Source: Longispora sp040681875 (GTDB lineage Bacteria > Actinomycetota > Actinomycetes > Mycobacteriales > Micromonosporaceae). Taken from it: DNA of 64,000 bases. The stretch lies in the NCBI RefSeq assembly GCF_040681875.1, contig NZ_JBFAZP010000001.1:1-64000 (forward strand), written 5' to 3'. The notes under the pieces are model-generated. The model made no database searches. It was not told the DNA's origin and saw only the letters and a program-made list of their open reading frames with translations. Below are positions 51,360 to 60,204 of the stretch, in pieces (position 1 is the first letter of the stretch; every line of letters begins with the position of its first letter). The position numbers were made by a program, and so were the translations under genes.

Positions 51360-52700
51360 TCAGAATCCGGTGATCTGCCAGGTGAAGGTGGTCGTGCCGG
51401 TGACGCCGCCGCTGGTGCTGGCGGTGACCTTCACCGGGTACGAGCCAACCGTGGTCGGGGTGCCGGTGACCGTGCCGGTGGAGCTGATCGACAGCCCGGC
51501 GGGCAGGCCCGTGGCCGTGTAGGTCAGGGCCGCGCCGGTGCTGGAGGTGGCCCGCACGGTCAGCGGCCACACGGAGAAGCCCCGCCAACTGCTCTGCGCG
51601 CCGGGGTTGGTGACGGTGACGGTGCCGCCGGGCTGAACGGTCGGGGTCTGCGACGGCCGCACGGTCGGACTGGTCGACGGGCTCGGCGGGGTGCTGGCGG
51701 ACGGGGACGCCGTCGGGCCGGTGCCACGGACGGCCTGGTCCCACAACGTGTAGGCGATCCCGTCGGCGCTGTGGTTGAGCGCCGTGTCGTTGATGTTCGC
51801 CGTGGTGTCGCACGACTGGTGGTAGCAGGGGTCGTAGGGCTGGTTGGCGGTGCCGCCCCACTTGGTGGCCTCCGCCGTGGACTTGCGGGCGCTGGCCCCG
51901 GTGGCGTACCCGCTGGTGGGGATGTTCGCGTTCTTGAACGAGTAGTCGTCGGAGCGGCCCTGGCCCTCGACGTTCTCCTGGGGCGCGAGGTTCAGCGAGG
52001 TCCAGTACGCCTTCATCGGCGCGGACGTCGCGCTGTTGAGGTTGTTGATGAAGTATCCGCCGTTGGTGGACGCGATCATGTCGAAGTTGTAGTAGCCCCG
52101 GATCGCGGTCCTCTGGGGGGCGATCAGGGAGTTGACGTAGAACTTGGAGCCGTTGAGGCCCTGTTCCTCGTCCGTCCACCAGCCGAACCGGACGTGGCGT
52201 GCCATGGTCGGGTTCTTCGCGGCCAGGACCAGCGCGGCCTCCAGGATCGCCGCCGAACCGGAGCCGTTGTCGTTGATGCCGGGGCCGGCGGACACGCTGT
52301 CGAGGTGCGCGCCGAACATGACCGTCTGGTCGGCGTCGCCGCCGGGCCAGTCCGCGATCAGGTTGTCCGAGGCGTAGGTACAGCCGCTCGTGCACCGCTG
52401 TCGGGTGACGGTGTACCCGGCGGCCTTGAGTTTCTGTTCCACGTAGGCCACGGAGGCGGTGTGCCCGGCGGACCCGGCGCGGCGGTTGCCGCCGTTGTCG
52501 CGGGCGAGGGTGCCGAACTGGGCCAGGTGCGCCTTGACGTTGTCCACGCTGATGTCGGGTGCGACATCGGCGACGGCGCTGCTCGGGGCCGGGGCGGCGG
52601 CGGCGAGTCCGACGGCGGCGGCCATCGAACCGGCGAGCGCGACGGCGGCGGTGCCGAGCAGCAGGGTGCGGCGCAGGGCCGGGGAGGTGCGCGGAGCCAT
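51360..52700 (-). CDS. Secreted M28 zinc aminopeptidase
   Basis: A 446-residue exopeptidase that should remove N-terminal residues from peptides, like the Streptomyces griseus aminopeptidase. A signal peptide spans residues about 1-36. Two-zinc ligands are visible in family order: H in FGAHLDSV, D in NDNGSGSA, the catalytic E-E pair in WWTDEEQG, D in YYNFDMIAS and H in CYHQSCDTT. A Ser/Pro/Thr-rich linker (about 325-360) leads to an 86-residue C-terminal Ig-like domain (He_PIG type: ATGLPAGLSISSTGTVTGTP). This domain has a close counterpart in the neighbouring M4 protease. Likely secreted for nutrition or extracellular processing. Confidence 0.93.
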   Translation of the reverse strand: MAPRTSPALRRTLLLGTAAVALAGSMAAAVGLAAAAPAPSSAVADVAPDISVDNVKAHLAQFGTLARDNGGNRRAGSAGHTASVAYVEQKLKAAGYTVTRQRCTSGCTYASDNLIADWPGGDADQTVMFGAHLDSVSAGPGINDNGSGSAAILEAALVLAAKNPTMARHVRFGWWTDEEQGLNGSKFYVNSLIAPQRTAIRGYYNFDMIASTNGGYFINNLNSATSAPMKAYWTSLNLAPQENVEGQGRSDDYSFKNANIPTSGYATGASARKSTAEATKWGGTANQPYDPCYHQSCDTTANINDTALNHSADGIAYTLWDQAVRGTGPTASPSASTPPSPSTSPTVRPSQTPTVQPGGTVTVTNPGAQSSWRGFSVWPLTVRATSSTGAALTYTATGLPAGLSISSTGTVTGTPTTVGSYPVKVTASTSGGVTGTTTFTWQITGF

Positions 52701-52727
52701 GTGACGGGGCCTTTCGGGGGTGGGTGG

Positions 52728-52774
52728 CCGGTCCGGGGCGCGTCTCCCCTCTCACGGGACGCGCCCCGGACCGG
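52728..52774 (-). terminator. Very strong hairpin terminator after M4 protease gene
   Basis: A perfect 17-bp stem (52728-52744 with 52758-52774; arms begin CCGGTCCGGGGCGCGTC) and a 13-base loop. It lies 63 bp past the stop of the M4 gene and just upstream of the M28 start, so it should isolate the two protease genes. Confidence 0.72.
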
Positions 52775-52836
52775 AGCGGATGGACGGGACGGCTGGCGTC
52801 GGCCGTCGCTGACGGTCAGGTGGTCGGACGGCCCGG

Positions 52837-54819
52837 TCAGAAACCGGTGATCTGGTACGTGAAGGTGGTGCTGCCCGACGCCGCGCCGCCGGTGGCGGTG
52901 ACCTTCACGGTGTAGGTGCCGACCGTGGTGGGGGTGCCGGTGATGACGCCTGCGGCGCTGATCGTCAGGCCCGGGGGCAGCCCGGTGGCGGTGAAGTTCA
53001 GGGCGCCGCCGTTGCTGGTGGTGGCCCGGACCTGCAGCGGCCAGGCCTGGAACCCGCGCCACGCGCTCTGGTTGCCGGGGTTGGTGACAGTCACCGTGCC
53101 GGGCTGGCCGGTCGGGCTCTGGGTCGGCGAGGAGCTGGGGCTCGCGGTCGGGCTCGCCGACGGGCTCGGCTTGACCGTGGGGCTGGCCGAGGGGGACGCG
53201 GTCGGCGTCGAGCCGGAGCAGGTCGCCTCGCCGGACGCGGCGGGCACGCTGACGGCGTCCCAGGCCTCCTTGACCGCCGTGTACTGCGCACAGGTCGGGT
53301 CGATGTTCTTCGCCGCCTGCAGGGTCAGTCCGCGCATCTTGGCGTGGGTCATGTTCGACGTCTTGGCCAGCAGCGCGTTGTAGAAGATCGCGCCGGCCTT
53401 CCTGATGTCCCGCAGGCCGGCGACGGTCTTGTTGTTGCAGGTCGGGCTGGCCGGCTTCCCGTTCGGGGCGGAGCCCTCGGCGAGCAGGTAGAACCAGTGG
53501 TTCATGGGTCCGGCCGCGTCGTGCACCTCGGCGTTCGGGGTGGACGAGGAGAAGCAGTTGGCGCTGCGGCCGTCGTCGGCCGGCTTGTACATGACGCGCA
53601 TGGCCTTGCCGTTACCGAAGAAGTCCACCTCCTCGCCCACGGTGTAGTCGGCGGGGTCGAACTCGGACGGCTCGTTGGCGTACGCCTCGGTCAGCGCGCC
53701 GAAGATGTCACCGATCGACTCGCCCAGCCCGCTCTCGCCGGACTGGTACGCGGCGCTGCCCCCGGTGTACTGGTCGATGGCGTGGCCGAACTCGTGCCCG
53801 ACGACGTCGAGCGCGGCGAGCCAGCGGTCCTTGTTCTGGTTGTAGCCGATCTTCATGTACGGGGCCGAGCCGCCGGTCCAGTAGGCGTTGGCCTCCTGCA
53901 GGCCGACCCGGATCTGGAAGCTCTTCCCGTTGCCGTCGATGCCGTTGCGGCCGTACCACTCCTTGAGCATGTCGAGTTCGCGCTGGGCCCCGAACATCGC
54001 GTCGGCGCAGCCGGTCTCCTTGTCCATGGCCTGGCCGTTGCCCCACTTGTTGTCGGGGCCGCTGTACACGACGGAGTTGTCGATGTTGGCGCAGGACAGG
54101 CCGGGGCGTTTCGGATCGGTCAGGGTGTAGGTGCCGCCCGACAGGGTGGTGTCGAAGCGCAGCGGGTTGGGGCCGTTGTAGTAGCCGGTGCCCTCGCCGA
54201 CCTCGGCGGCGACGTCGTCGTAGGAGCGCAGCACCGCGCCGGTGCGGGCGTCGACGAACACGTGCAGCAGGCTCGGAGCGTGCTCCGTCGCGCCGGCGAC
54301 GATGGTCTCCCAGGCGAGCGTGGGGGTGCCCCAGGCCAGGACGGTGAGCCGCTGGCCGGCGATCTCGTCCGCCCGGTGCAGCCGCGCCCTCGCGGTGGCC
54401 CGGGCCTGCTCGGCGGTGACGGTCGGCGTGACGGACACGTCGATCGTCTCGGTCTGCGCCACCGAGGTGGACTTGACGGTCCCGCGCGCGTCGGTGACGA
54501 CGGTGAAGTCCCCGCCCACCACGGGCAGCCCCTGGTACTGCCGGTCGAAGGTCACGTACTGCAGCCCCTGCGGCGAGGACACGACCGGCCGGGCCGCGTA
54601 CTTCTCGTCCTTGCCGCCACGCACGACAGCGGGCGCCTTCTCGGCGAGGAGCCTCTCCGCCCCGGCCACGGCGGCGACCGGGTCGGCCACGACACCGACC
54701 AGCGAGACGGGAGGCTGGCCGGTCGGACCGTGCGGGCCCGCGGTGACGGCGGCGGTCGCCGCGAGGGCGACGGCCAGGCCGAGCGCCGCGCCGGCTCCCA
54801 GAAGACGCTTGCATTCCAT
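52837..54819 (-). CDS. Secreted M4 thermolysin-type metalloprotease
   Basis: A 660-residue preproprotein. The signal peptide is residues 1-28. An FTP/PepSY propeptide (about 50-205) includes YQGLPVVGGDFTVV. The catalytic domain (about 215-510) has the zinc motif HEFGH near residue 340, the third ligand Glu in GESGLGESIGDIFG, and the active-site His region near MNHWFYLL. A Ser/Pro/Thr linker (about 520-565) precedes a C-terminal Ig-like domain nearly parallel to that of the M28 enzyme. Endoproteolysis by this enzyme would feed peptides to the M28 aminopeptidase. The upstream ribosome site is weak. Confidence 0.94.
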   Translation of the reverse strand: MECKRLLGAGAALGLAVALAATAAVTAGPHGPTGQPPVSLVGVVADPVAAVAGAERLLAEKAPAVVRGGKDEKYAARPVVSSPQGLQYVTFDRQYQGLPVVGGDFTVVTDARGTVKSTSVAQTETIDVSVTPTVTAEQARATARARLHRADEIAGQRLTVLAWGTPTLAWETIVAGATEHAPSLLHVFVDARTGAVLRSYDDVAAEVGEGTGYYNGPNPLRFDTTLSGGTYTLTDPKRPGLSCANIDNSVVYSGPDNKWGNGQAMDKETGCADAMFGAQRELDMLKEWYGRNGIDGNGKSFQIRVGLQEANAYWTGGSAPYMKIGYNQNKDRWLAALDVVGHEFGHAIDQYTGGSAAYQSGESGLGESIGDIFGALTEAYANEPSEFDPADYTVGEEVDFFGNGKAMRVMYKPADDGRSANCFSSSTPNAEVHDAAGPMNHWFYLLAEGSAPNGKPASPTCNNKTVAGLRDIRKAGAIFYNALLAKTSNMTHAKMRGLTLQAAKNIDPTCAQYTAVKEAWDAVSVPAASGEATCSGSTPTASPSASPTVKPSPSASPTASPSSSPTQSPTGQPGTVTVTNPGNQSAWRGFQAWPLQVRATTSNGGALNFTATGLPPGLTISAAGVITGTPTTVGTYTVKVTATGGAASGSTTFTYQITGF

Positions 54820-54926
54820 GGAGGGGTAACCCTTTCCTCGACACTTCGTTGAGGGGGAAGTCTCATGCCGTCGAGGGCGGTTGCATACCGGGGAAACCCT
54901 TGTACCTGCCGAGAATCGGACACGAC

Positions 54927-55775
54927 TTAAAACTGAAGGCCTGCGGCTTGGACGTCTTCTGCCACAGCAGGCCGTGGACTCTGGCCGCCGGCGGGCGCGG
55001 TCACGGTCGTGGGGGCGAGGTATGTGACGCGGAGGGTGCCGGTGACGGGTTCGTGGTCGATGAGCACCTCGACGCCGTACACCGACGCGATCCGGTCGGG
55101 CGTCAGGACGTCCCCGGGGCGGCCGGCGGCGACCACCTGCCCGTGGTCGAGGAGGACGACGTGGTCGCAGTACCGGGCGGCGAGGTTGAGATCGTGCAGC
55201 GCGACGACACAGGTGACGTCCAGCGTCCTCAGCAGGTGCAGCAGTTCGAGTTGGTGGCGGATGTCGAGGTGGTTGGTGGGTTCGTCGAGGAGGATCTCGC
55301 GGGGTTCCTGGGCGAGGGCGCGGGCGAGTTGCGCGCGTTGCTTCTCACCTCCGGAGAGGGTGTGCCAGCTCCGGTGCTGCTGGCCGGTGATGTCGGCCCG
55401 TTCCAGTGCCGCGTCGACGATCTGTCGGTCGCGGGTGGTCGGTATGTCGAAGCGGCCCCGGAAGGGGGTGCGTCCGAGCTCCACGACCTGGCGGACGCTG
55501 ACGTGGTTGTGGGTCGAGACGTCCTGTTCGACGACGGCGAGCCGCCGGGCGAGCGCCCGGCGGCCGAGGTCGCGCAGGCTGGTGTCGTCGTAGCGCACGG
55601 TTCCGGTTTCCGGGCGGCGCAGCCCGGCGAGCAGGCGCAGCAGGGTCGACTTGCCCGAGCCGTTGGGGCCGAGCAGCCCGACGATCTTCCTGTCGCCGGC
55701 CGTCATGTCTATGGTGTCGAGCAGGCGGTGGCCCTTGACGGCCCAGGAGAGCCCGGCGGCGGTGATCTGACCCAT
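54927..55775 (-). CDS. Iron-siderophore ABC transporter ATPase
   Basis: A 282-residue FecE/FhuC-type ATPase that powers import of ferric siderophore. Motifs in order: Walker A LLGPNGSGKSTLLRLL (near 35-50), Q-loop VVEQD, signature LSGGEKQRAQLARALAQEP (near 140), Walker B ILLDEPTNHLD and the switch His in VVALHDLNLAARYCD. The last 30 residues are an extra polar tail. The start overlaps the permease stop (TGATG), so it is the third gene of the importer operon. Confidence 0.94.
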   Translation of the reverse strand: MGQITAAGLSWAVKGHRLLDTIDMTAGDRKIVGLLGPNGSGKSTLLRLLAGLRRPETGTVRYDDTSLRDLGRRALARRLAVVEQDVSTHNHVSVRQVVELGRTPFRGRFDIPTTRDRQIVDAALERADITGQQHRSWHTLSGGEKQRAQLARALAQEPREILLDEPTNHLDIRHQLELLHLLRTLDVTCVVALHDLNLAARYCDHVVLLDHGQVVAAGRPGDVLTPDRIASVYGVEVLIDHEPVTGTLRVTYLAPTTVTAPAGGQSPRPAVAEDVQAAGLQF

Positions 55776-56878
55776 CAGGACTCCAGGCGTTTGAGGACCA
55801 GGGCGAAGGCGGGCGCGCCGAGAAGCGCGGTGATGACTCCCGCCGGCAGCTCGTGGGGGGTGAACGCGGTGCGTGCGAACGTGTCCACCCAGATGAGGAA
55901 GGTCGCCCCGGCGATCGCGGACAGGGGCAGCAGGCGGCGGTGCGTCGGGCCCGCCAGGACGCGGACGGCGTGCGGGACGAGGAGCCCGATGAACCCGATC
56001 GCGCCCGAGGCCGACACCGCCGCCGCCGTAATGAGCGAGGTCAGGACCAGCAACCAGATCCGGGCGGCGGTGACATTGATCCCCAGCGCGGCGGCCGAGT
56101 CCCAGCCGAAGGTGAAGGCGTCGAGGGCCGGGGCGAAGAACTGGATCGCGAAGATCCCGACCAGGATGACCACGACGGTGACCGTGACACCCTCCCACCG
56201 CGCGCCGGAGAGGGTGCCGAGCAGCCAGTAGGTGAAGCCACGGGTGGAGTTCGCGTCGCCGCTGACCATGAGGATGACCGAGGTGACGGCGGCGAAGAAC
56301 TGGGACACGAGCACACCGGTGAGCACCACCCGGGACGGGCTGGCGACGCGGCCACCGCCGAGCAGGATCATCAGGACGCCCAGGGAGGCCAGGCCACCGG
56401 CGAAAGCCCCGCTCGACAGGGAGACGCTGCCGCCGACACCCAACAGGAGCACCGCGACCGCACCGGTCGAGGCGCCGGAGGAGACGCCCAGCAGGTAGGG
56501 GTCGCCCAGGGGGTTCCTGGTGACCGCCTGCAGGGCCGTGCCCGAGACGGCCAGGGCCGCGCCGACGGCCGCCGCCAGGACCACCCGGGGCACGCGCGAC
56601 TCCCAGACCAGGGCGTCGAGCAGTCTCGGCAGCGGTTCGGCGGGGGCGACCTCCCCCAGTCCGACATGGCGCAGGATCGTGGAGAGGACATCGAGAGGCC
56701 CGATGTTCGCGGTTCCGAACAGGCTGGCCGTGAGGATCGACAGGAACAGCCCGGCGGCGGCGAGGCCGAGGAGGGCCGCCGCCGGGACCCGCCGGCGCTC
56801 CGGGGCCGCGCGGCCGGCGGCCGGGTGCGCGGCGCGGCCGGCGGGCCCCGTCGTCATGACCTCCGCACGGCCCTTCAC
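55775..56878 (-). CDS. FecCD-family siderophore ABC permease
   Basis: A membrane permease of the FecCD/BtuC family with about nine to ten membrane segments. Family motifs include ALQAVTRNPLGDPYLLGVSSGAS and, near the end, GAIGFIGLLVPHAVRVL. A GTG start at 56878 overlapping the binding-protein stop (GTGA) gives 367 residues and implies coupling. The ATG at 56857 (360 residues) has its GGAGG too close to be ideal. Only one permease gene is present, so it probably forms a homodimer as BtuC does. Confidence 0.92.
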   Translation of the reverse strand: MKGRAEVMTTGPAGRAAHPAAGRAAPERRRVPAAALLGLAAAGLFLSILTASLFGTANIGPLDVLSTILRHVGLGEVAPAEPLPRLLDALVWESRVPRVVLAAAVGAALAVSGTALQAVTRNPLGDPYLLGVSSGASTGAVAVLLLGVGGSVSLSSGAFAGGLASLGVLMILLGGGRVASPSRVVLTGVLVSQFFAAVTSVILMVSGDANSTRGFTYWLLGTLSGARWEGVTVTVVVILVGIFAIQFFAPALDAFTFGWDSAAALGINVTAARIWLLVLTSLITAAAVSASGAIGFIGLLVPHAVRVLAGPTHRRLLPLSAIAGATFLIWVDTFARTAFTPHELPAGVITALLGAPAFALVLKRLES

Positions 56879-57897
56879 GGAAGCCTGTTCAGGCCGTCGA
56901 CGAGCGCGGGGACCGCCTGCACGCTGCCGTAGCCGGGGTCCATGTAACGGCCGGGGATGGAGATGAAGCGGTCCTTCGCCACAGCGTCGAGCCTGCTGGT
57001 CAGCGGGTCCTTCTTGAGCAGGGCGATCTTCTCGCTCGCGGTGTCGTTCGGCTCGCCGCGGGTCAGGTCGGCCAGGATGATGACGTCGGGGTTGCGGGCG
57101 GCGACCACGTCCCAGCTCACCTCGGCCCACTTGCCCTTCGCGTCGTGGAAGATGTTCTCGACACCGGTGAGCTCGGAGATGTGCTGTGGGAGGCCGCCAG
57201 GTCCGGCGGCCCACGGCGTGCCCTCGTAGGTGGAGTAGAACCACATCACCTTCAGCGGTGTGCCCCGCTTCTTCACGCCGGCGACCGCCTTGTCCACCAC
57301 GGACCGCTGGTCCGCGACCAGCTTCTCCCCCGCCGCGGGGACGTCGAAGATCTTCGCGAGATTGCGGTACTCCTGGAACAGCATCGTGAAGTCCGCGTTC
57401 TTCACGCTCTCGTGCTCGGAGCAGTCGAACTCGGTCAGGTAGGTCGGCACGTCGAGCTTGTGCAGCTCCGCGCGCTCGCCGGACTGGGCCGCGGTGAACA
57501 TGCTCGCGAAGGAGCCGTAGACGAAATCAGGCTGTGCTTCCAGCAGCTTCTCGTGTTTGATCTCCTGCCCGCGCGCGGACAGGATCGGGATCTTCTTGTA
57601 CTGCCCGGCGATCTCGTCCGGCGTCTTGTCCGTCTCGTATCCCGACCCGGCGATCTGGCCGCCCACGCCCAGGTGGATGAGGATCTCGGCGGCGGTCTGG
57701 TTCAGGGTGACCGCCCGCTTCGGCGCGGCTTTGACGGTCACGTCGGTGCCGCAGTTCGTCATGGTGAACGGGTAGGCCGTTGTGCCCGCTGCGGTCCTCG
57801 CCCCCGGTTCACCGGTCCCGTCGCGGCCGTTGGAGCACCCGGTGAACGCGAGCAGCGCCGCGACGACCGCCAGGTATGAAATGGTTTTCGTTTTCAT
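56875..57897 (-). CDS. Siderophore-binding lipoprotein (ABC importer)
   Basis: A 340-residue substrate-binding protein of the TroA/FepB class. The signal peptide ends in a lipobox, LLAFTGC (Cys near residue 20), so it is anchored to the outer face of the membrane. VTLNQTAAEILIHLGVGGQIAG is the typical first-lobe motif and PDVIILADL lies in the second lobe. It starts the importer operon and is followed with overlap by the permease. The intergenic region upstream holds two hairpins, and no clear IdeR/DmdR iron box was seen, so promoter control is undefined. Confidence 0.92.
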   Translation of the reverse strand: MKTKTISYLAVVAALLAFTGCSNGRDGTGEPGARTAAGTTAYPFTMTNCGTDVTVKAAPKRAVTLNQTAAEILIHLGVGGQIAGSGYETDKTPDEIAGQYKKIPILSARGQEIKHEKLLEAQPDFVYGSFASMFTAAQSGERAELHKLDVPTYLTEFDCSEHESVKNADFTMLFQEYRNLAKIFDVPAAGEKLVADQRSVVDKAVAGVKKRGTPLKVMWFYSTYEGTPWAAGPGGLPQHISELTGVENIFHDAKGKWAEVSWDVVAARNPDVIILADLTRGEPNDTASEKIALLKKDPLTSRLDAVAKDRFISIPGRYMDPGYGSVQAVPALVDGLNRLP

Positions 57898-57973
57898 TTG
57901 CGGGATGCTAGCAGAACCGACGAGGAGGGGAAAGGACGGAGAAGACCCTGTATCAACCCTTGTGGACAGACGG

Positions 57974-58070
57974 GTGCCGAGGCGACTGACGGGTCGCCTC
58001 GGCACAGGGACCGGGCCGTCGAGGACACCTCGTCCCAGGGCCGCGGTTCCCCTTCGCGGGGCACCGCGGC
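57974..58070 (-). terminator. Two tandem hairpins between siderophore biosynthesis and importer operons
   Basis: The first (58040-58070) has an 8-bp outer stem, GCCGCGGT/ACCGCGGC, and an inner CCCC/GGGG. It starts 12 bp past the SbnA-like stop. The second (57974-58005) has a perfect 13-bp stem, GTGCCGAGGCGAC/GTCGCCTCGGCAC. Together they should end or attenuate the biosynthetic transcript before the importer genes. Confidence 0.65.
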
Positions 58071-58081
58071 CGAACACGGGA

Positions 58082-59065
58082 TTACCGAAGGATCGACGCC
58101 AGACGACGGGCGACCTCCGCGTCGAACAACCCGGTCGCCACCATCCAGTCGTCGTTGAACACGGTGTCCAGGTACTTCTCGCCGCCGTCGCAGACCAGCA
58201 CGACGATGACCGCCTCCGGCCCGTCTGCCAGCGCGCGCTCCAGCGCCTTGTAGATCACGCCACCGGCCGAGCCGCCGACCAGGATGCCGAAACGCCGGGC
58301 CAGGTAGCGGCAGGTCTCGAAGGCCTCCGCGTCGCCGACCTTCACCCCTTCGGAGATCAGGTCGTACTCGACGAGGTCCCCGATCTCCGCGCCCTCCGGC
58401 GTGCCGGTGCCGGACTGGTGGTAGGGCGCGCCCTCGCCGCCGAAGACGACCGAACCCGAAGGCTCGACCCCGACGATCCGCAGCTGGGGGATGAACTCCC
58501 GGAGAGCCCGGCCGGTGCCGCACAGGGAGCCGCCGGTGCCGACAGCGCCGTAGAGATAGTCGATCCGGTCACCCAGCGCGTCGTGGAGTTCGCGGGCGAG
58601 CGGCTTGTAGCCGTTGGGATTGCCCTGGTTGCGGTGCTGCGCGGTCCAGTACGCGCCGTGTTCGACCGCCAGGCGCTCCGCCACCGCGTCCCGCTCGGCG
58701 GTGGCGAGGGCTCCGTCGTCCCCGCCGACGTTGACCAGTTCGGCGCCGTAGGCCCGCATGGCCCGGAGTTTGTCGGGACTGGAGTGGTTGTCGACCACCG
58801 CGCTGAACTTGTAACCGCGCTCGGCGGCGATCAGCGCCAGGCCCATCCCGGTGTTGCCGGAGGTGGACTCGACCAGCCAGCCGCCCGGCTTGAGCAGCCC
58901 CTGCTCCTCGGCCTCGTCCACCATGTTGCGGGCCATCCGGATCTTCGCGGTGCCGGTGGGGTTGAACTGTTCCAGCTTCAGCAGCACGGTTCCCGCCTCC
59001 TCCGGGAGCGCCAGCCTGAGCAGTGGTGTCCGGCCGATCAGATCGGAGATCTTTTCCTTGATCAC
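58082..59065 (-). CDS. sbnA: SbnA-like N-(2-amino-2-carboxyethyl)-L-glutamate synthase
   Basis: A 327-residue PLP enzyme of the cysteine synthase/OASS fold. SbnA joins O-phosphoserine and glutamate on the way to 2,3-diaminopropionate (Dap). The PLP lysine is K41 in NPTGTAKIRMA; STSGNTG (68-74) binds the substrate carboxylate and GAVGTGGSLCGTG binds the cofactor phosphate. The usual family segment SVKDR is changed to TAKIR, as in Dap-type synthases rather than true cysteine synthases. It is the last gene of a five-gene chain, with a four-base overlap to the aminotransferase. The partner SbnB-like gene lies three genes upstream. Substrate assignment rests on that pairing. Confidence 0.88.
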   Translation of the reverse strand: MIKEKISDLIGRTPLLRLALPEEAGTVLLKLEQFNPTGTAKIRMARNMVDEAEEQGLLKPGGWLVESTSGNTGMGLALIAAERGYKFSAVVDNHSSPDKLRAMRAYGAELVNVGGDDGALATAERDAVAERLAVEHGAYWTAQHRNQGNPNGYKPLARELHDALGDRIDYLYGAVGTGGSLCGTGRALREFIPQLRIVGVEPSGSVVFGGEGAPYHQSGTGTPEGAEIGDLVEYDLISEGVKVGDAEAFETCRYLARRFGILVGGSAGGVIYKALERALADGPEAVIVVLVCDGGEKYLDTVFNDDWMVATGLFDAEVARRLASILR

Positions 59066-60204
59066 AATTCCTGCTTTCCGCAGATTTCAGTCAGTCGCCG
59101 TACGAAGGTGTCGTTGTCCTCCGGTGTCGACACGGACGCCCGGATGAAGGTCTCCCATCCGGGTTCCCGCCACGCCTTGACGATGAGCCCGGCCCGGTGC
59201 AGTTCCCGGGCCACGTGTCGGGAGTCCCGCGCGGTGTCGATGAACAGGAAGTTCGCGCCGGACGGCGCGACCCGCAGCCCCGCGCGGCGCAGCAGTCCCG
59301 CGACCCGGGCGACCTCCAGGCCGGTCCGGGTGACGACGTCCGCCAGATGCTCGGGGTCGCCCAGGGCGGCGAGGGCGGCGTCCTGGGCCAACTGGTTGAC
59401 GTTGTACGGGGTACGCACCCGGTCGAGCGCTCGGACCAGGGCGGGGTCGGAGGCGATGCCGTAGCCCACCCGCAGGCCGGCGAGACCGTACGCCTTCGAG
59501 AAGGTCCGCAGGACGATCCACGGGCGGTCCAGCCCGCGCAGGACCTCCAGCCCGTCGGGATACCCCGGATCCCGGCGGGCGAACTCGTAGTACGCCTCGT
59601 CGAGTACCAGCAGGGCCGACTCCGGGGTGCCCGTCACGACCTGGTGCAGCTGCGCACCGGTGAGCACCGCACCCGTCGGGTTGCAGGGATTGGCGAGGAA
59701 GACGAGTTTCGGCCCGGCTGCCAGGGCCGTCCGCCAGGCCTCGGCGTCGAACGCGAACTCCCCGGTGACCGGGACCTTCTCGACGCGGGCGCCCATCATC
59801 CGGGGGAAGATCTCGTGCAGGCTGAACCCGGGCGCCTGTGTCGTCACCAGATCGCCGGGGTCCAGTACGGCCTGGCACAGGAGTTCCAGGATGTTCTCCG
59901 AGCCGTTGCCGAGCACGATCCGCTCCGCCGGTACGCCCAGTCCGTGCCCGATGGCCCCGGTGAGCCGTTTGCCGGCCGGGTCGGGATACCGGGCGAGGCC
60001 GGCGGCGACCCGTTCGCGCACGGCGGCGGCCACGGCGGGCGAGGCCCCGTACGGGTTCTCGTTGTTGGAGAGCTTGATGACCCGGCCGGCGCCGCTGATC
60101 CTGGCCACCTCGTCCGGATCGGCCCCCGGGTCGTAGGCGGGCAGCATCGCCACCTCCCGGCGTACCAGCGACTCCGGCAGTGGCGGGCGCGGGGGGTTCG
60201 TCAT
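59062..60204 (-). CDS. HisC-like class I/II PLP aminotransferase
   Basis: A 380-residue aminotransferase of the histidinol-phosphate type. Seen motifs are KLSNNENPYG, the cofactor-binding NPCNPTG, VLDEAYYEF and the PLP lysine K237 in TFSKAYGLAGLRVGYG. Length and pattern match HisC, but no other histidine genes are nearby. It overlaps the SbnA-like gene downstream and the MATE gene upstream by four bases each. It therefore most likely supplies or alters an amino- or keto-acid building block of the siderophore. The canonical staphyloferrin B set has no such enzyme, so its substrate is unknown. Confidence 0.86.
   Translation of the reverse strand: MTNPPRPPLPESLVRREVAMLPAYDPGADPDEVARISGAGRVIKLSNNENPYGASPAVAAAVRERVAAGLARYPDPAGKRLTGAIGHGLGVPAERIVLGNGSENILELLCQAVLDPGDLVTTQAPGFSLHEIFPRMMGARVEKVPVTGEFAFDAEAWRTALAAGPKLVFLANPCNPTGAVLTGAQLHQVVTGTPESALLVLDEAYYEFARRDPGYPDGLEVLRGLDRPWIVLRTFSKAYGLAGLRVGYGIASDPALVRALDRVRTPYNVNQLAQDAALAALGDPEHLADVVTRTGLEVARVAGLLRRAGLRVAPSGANFLFIDTARDSRHVARELHRAGLIVKAWREPGWETFIRASVSTPEDNDTFVRRLTEICGKQEL

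Noticed and set aside
57898..58081. Iron-regulator (IdeR/DmdR) box upstream of the importer operon
   Set aside because: No match to the TTAGGTTAGGCTAACCTAA-type palindrome was found; only hairpins are seen.
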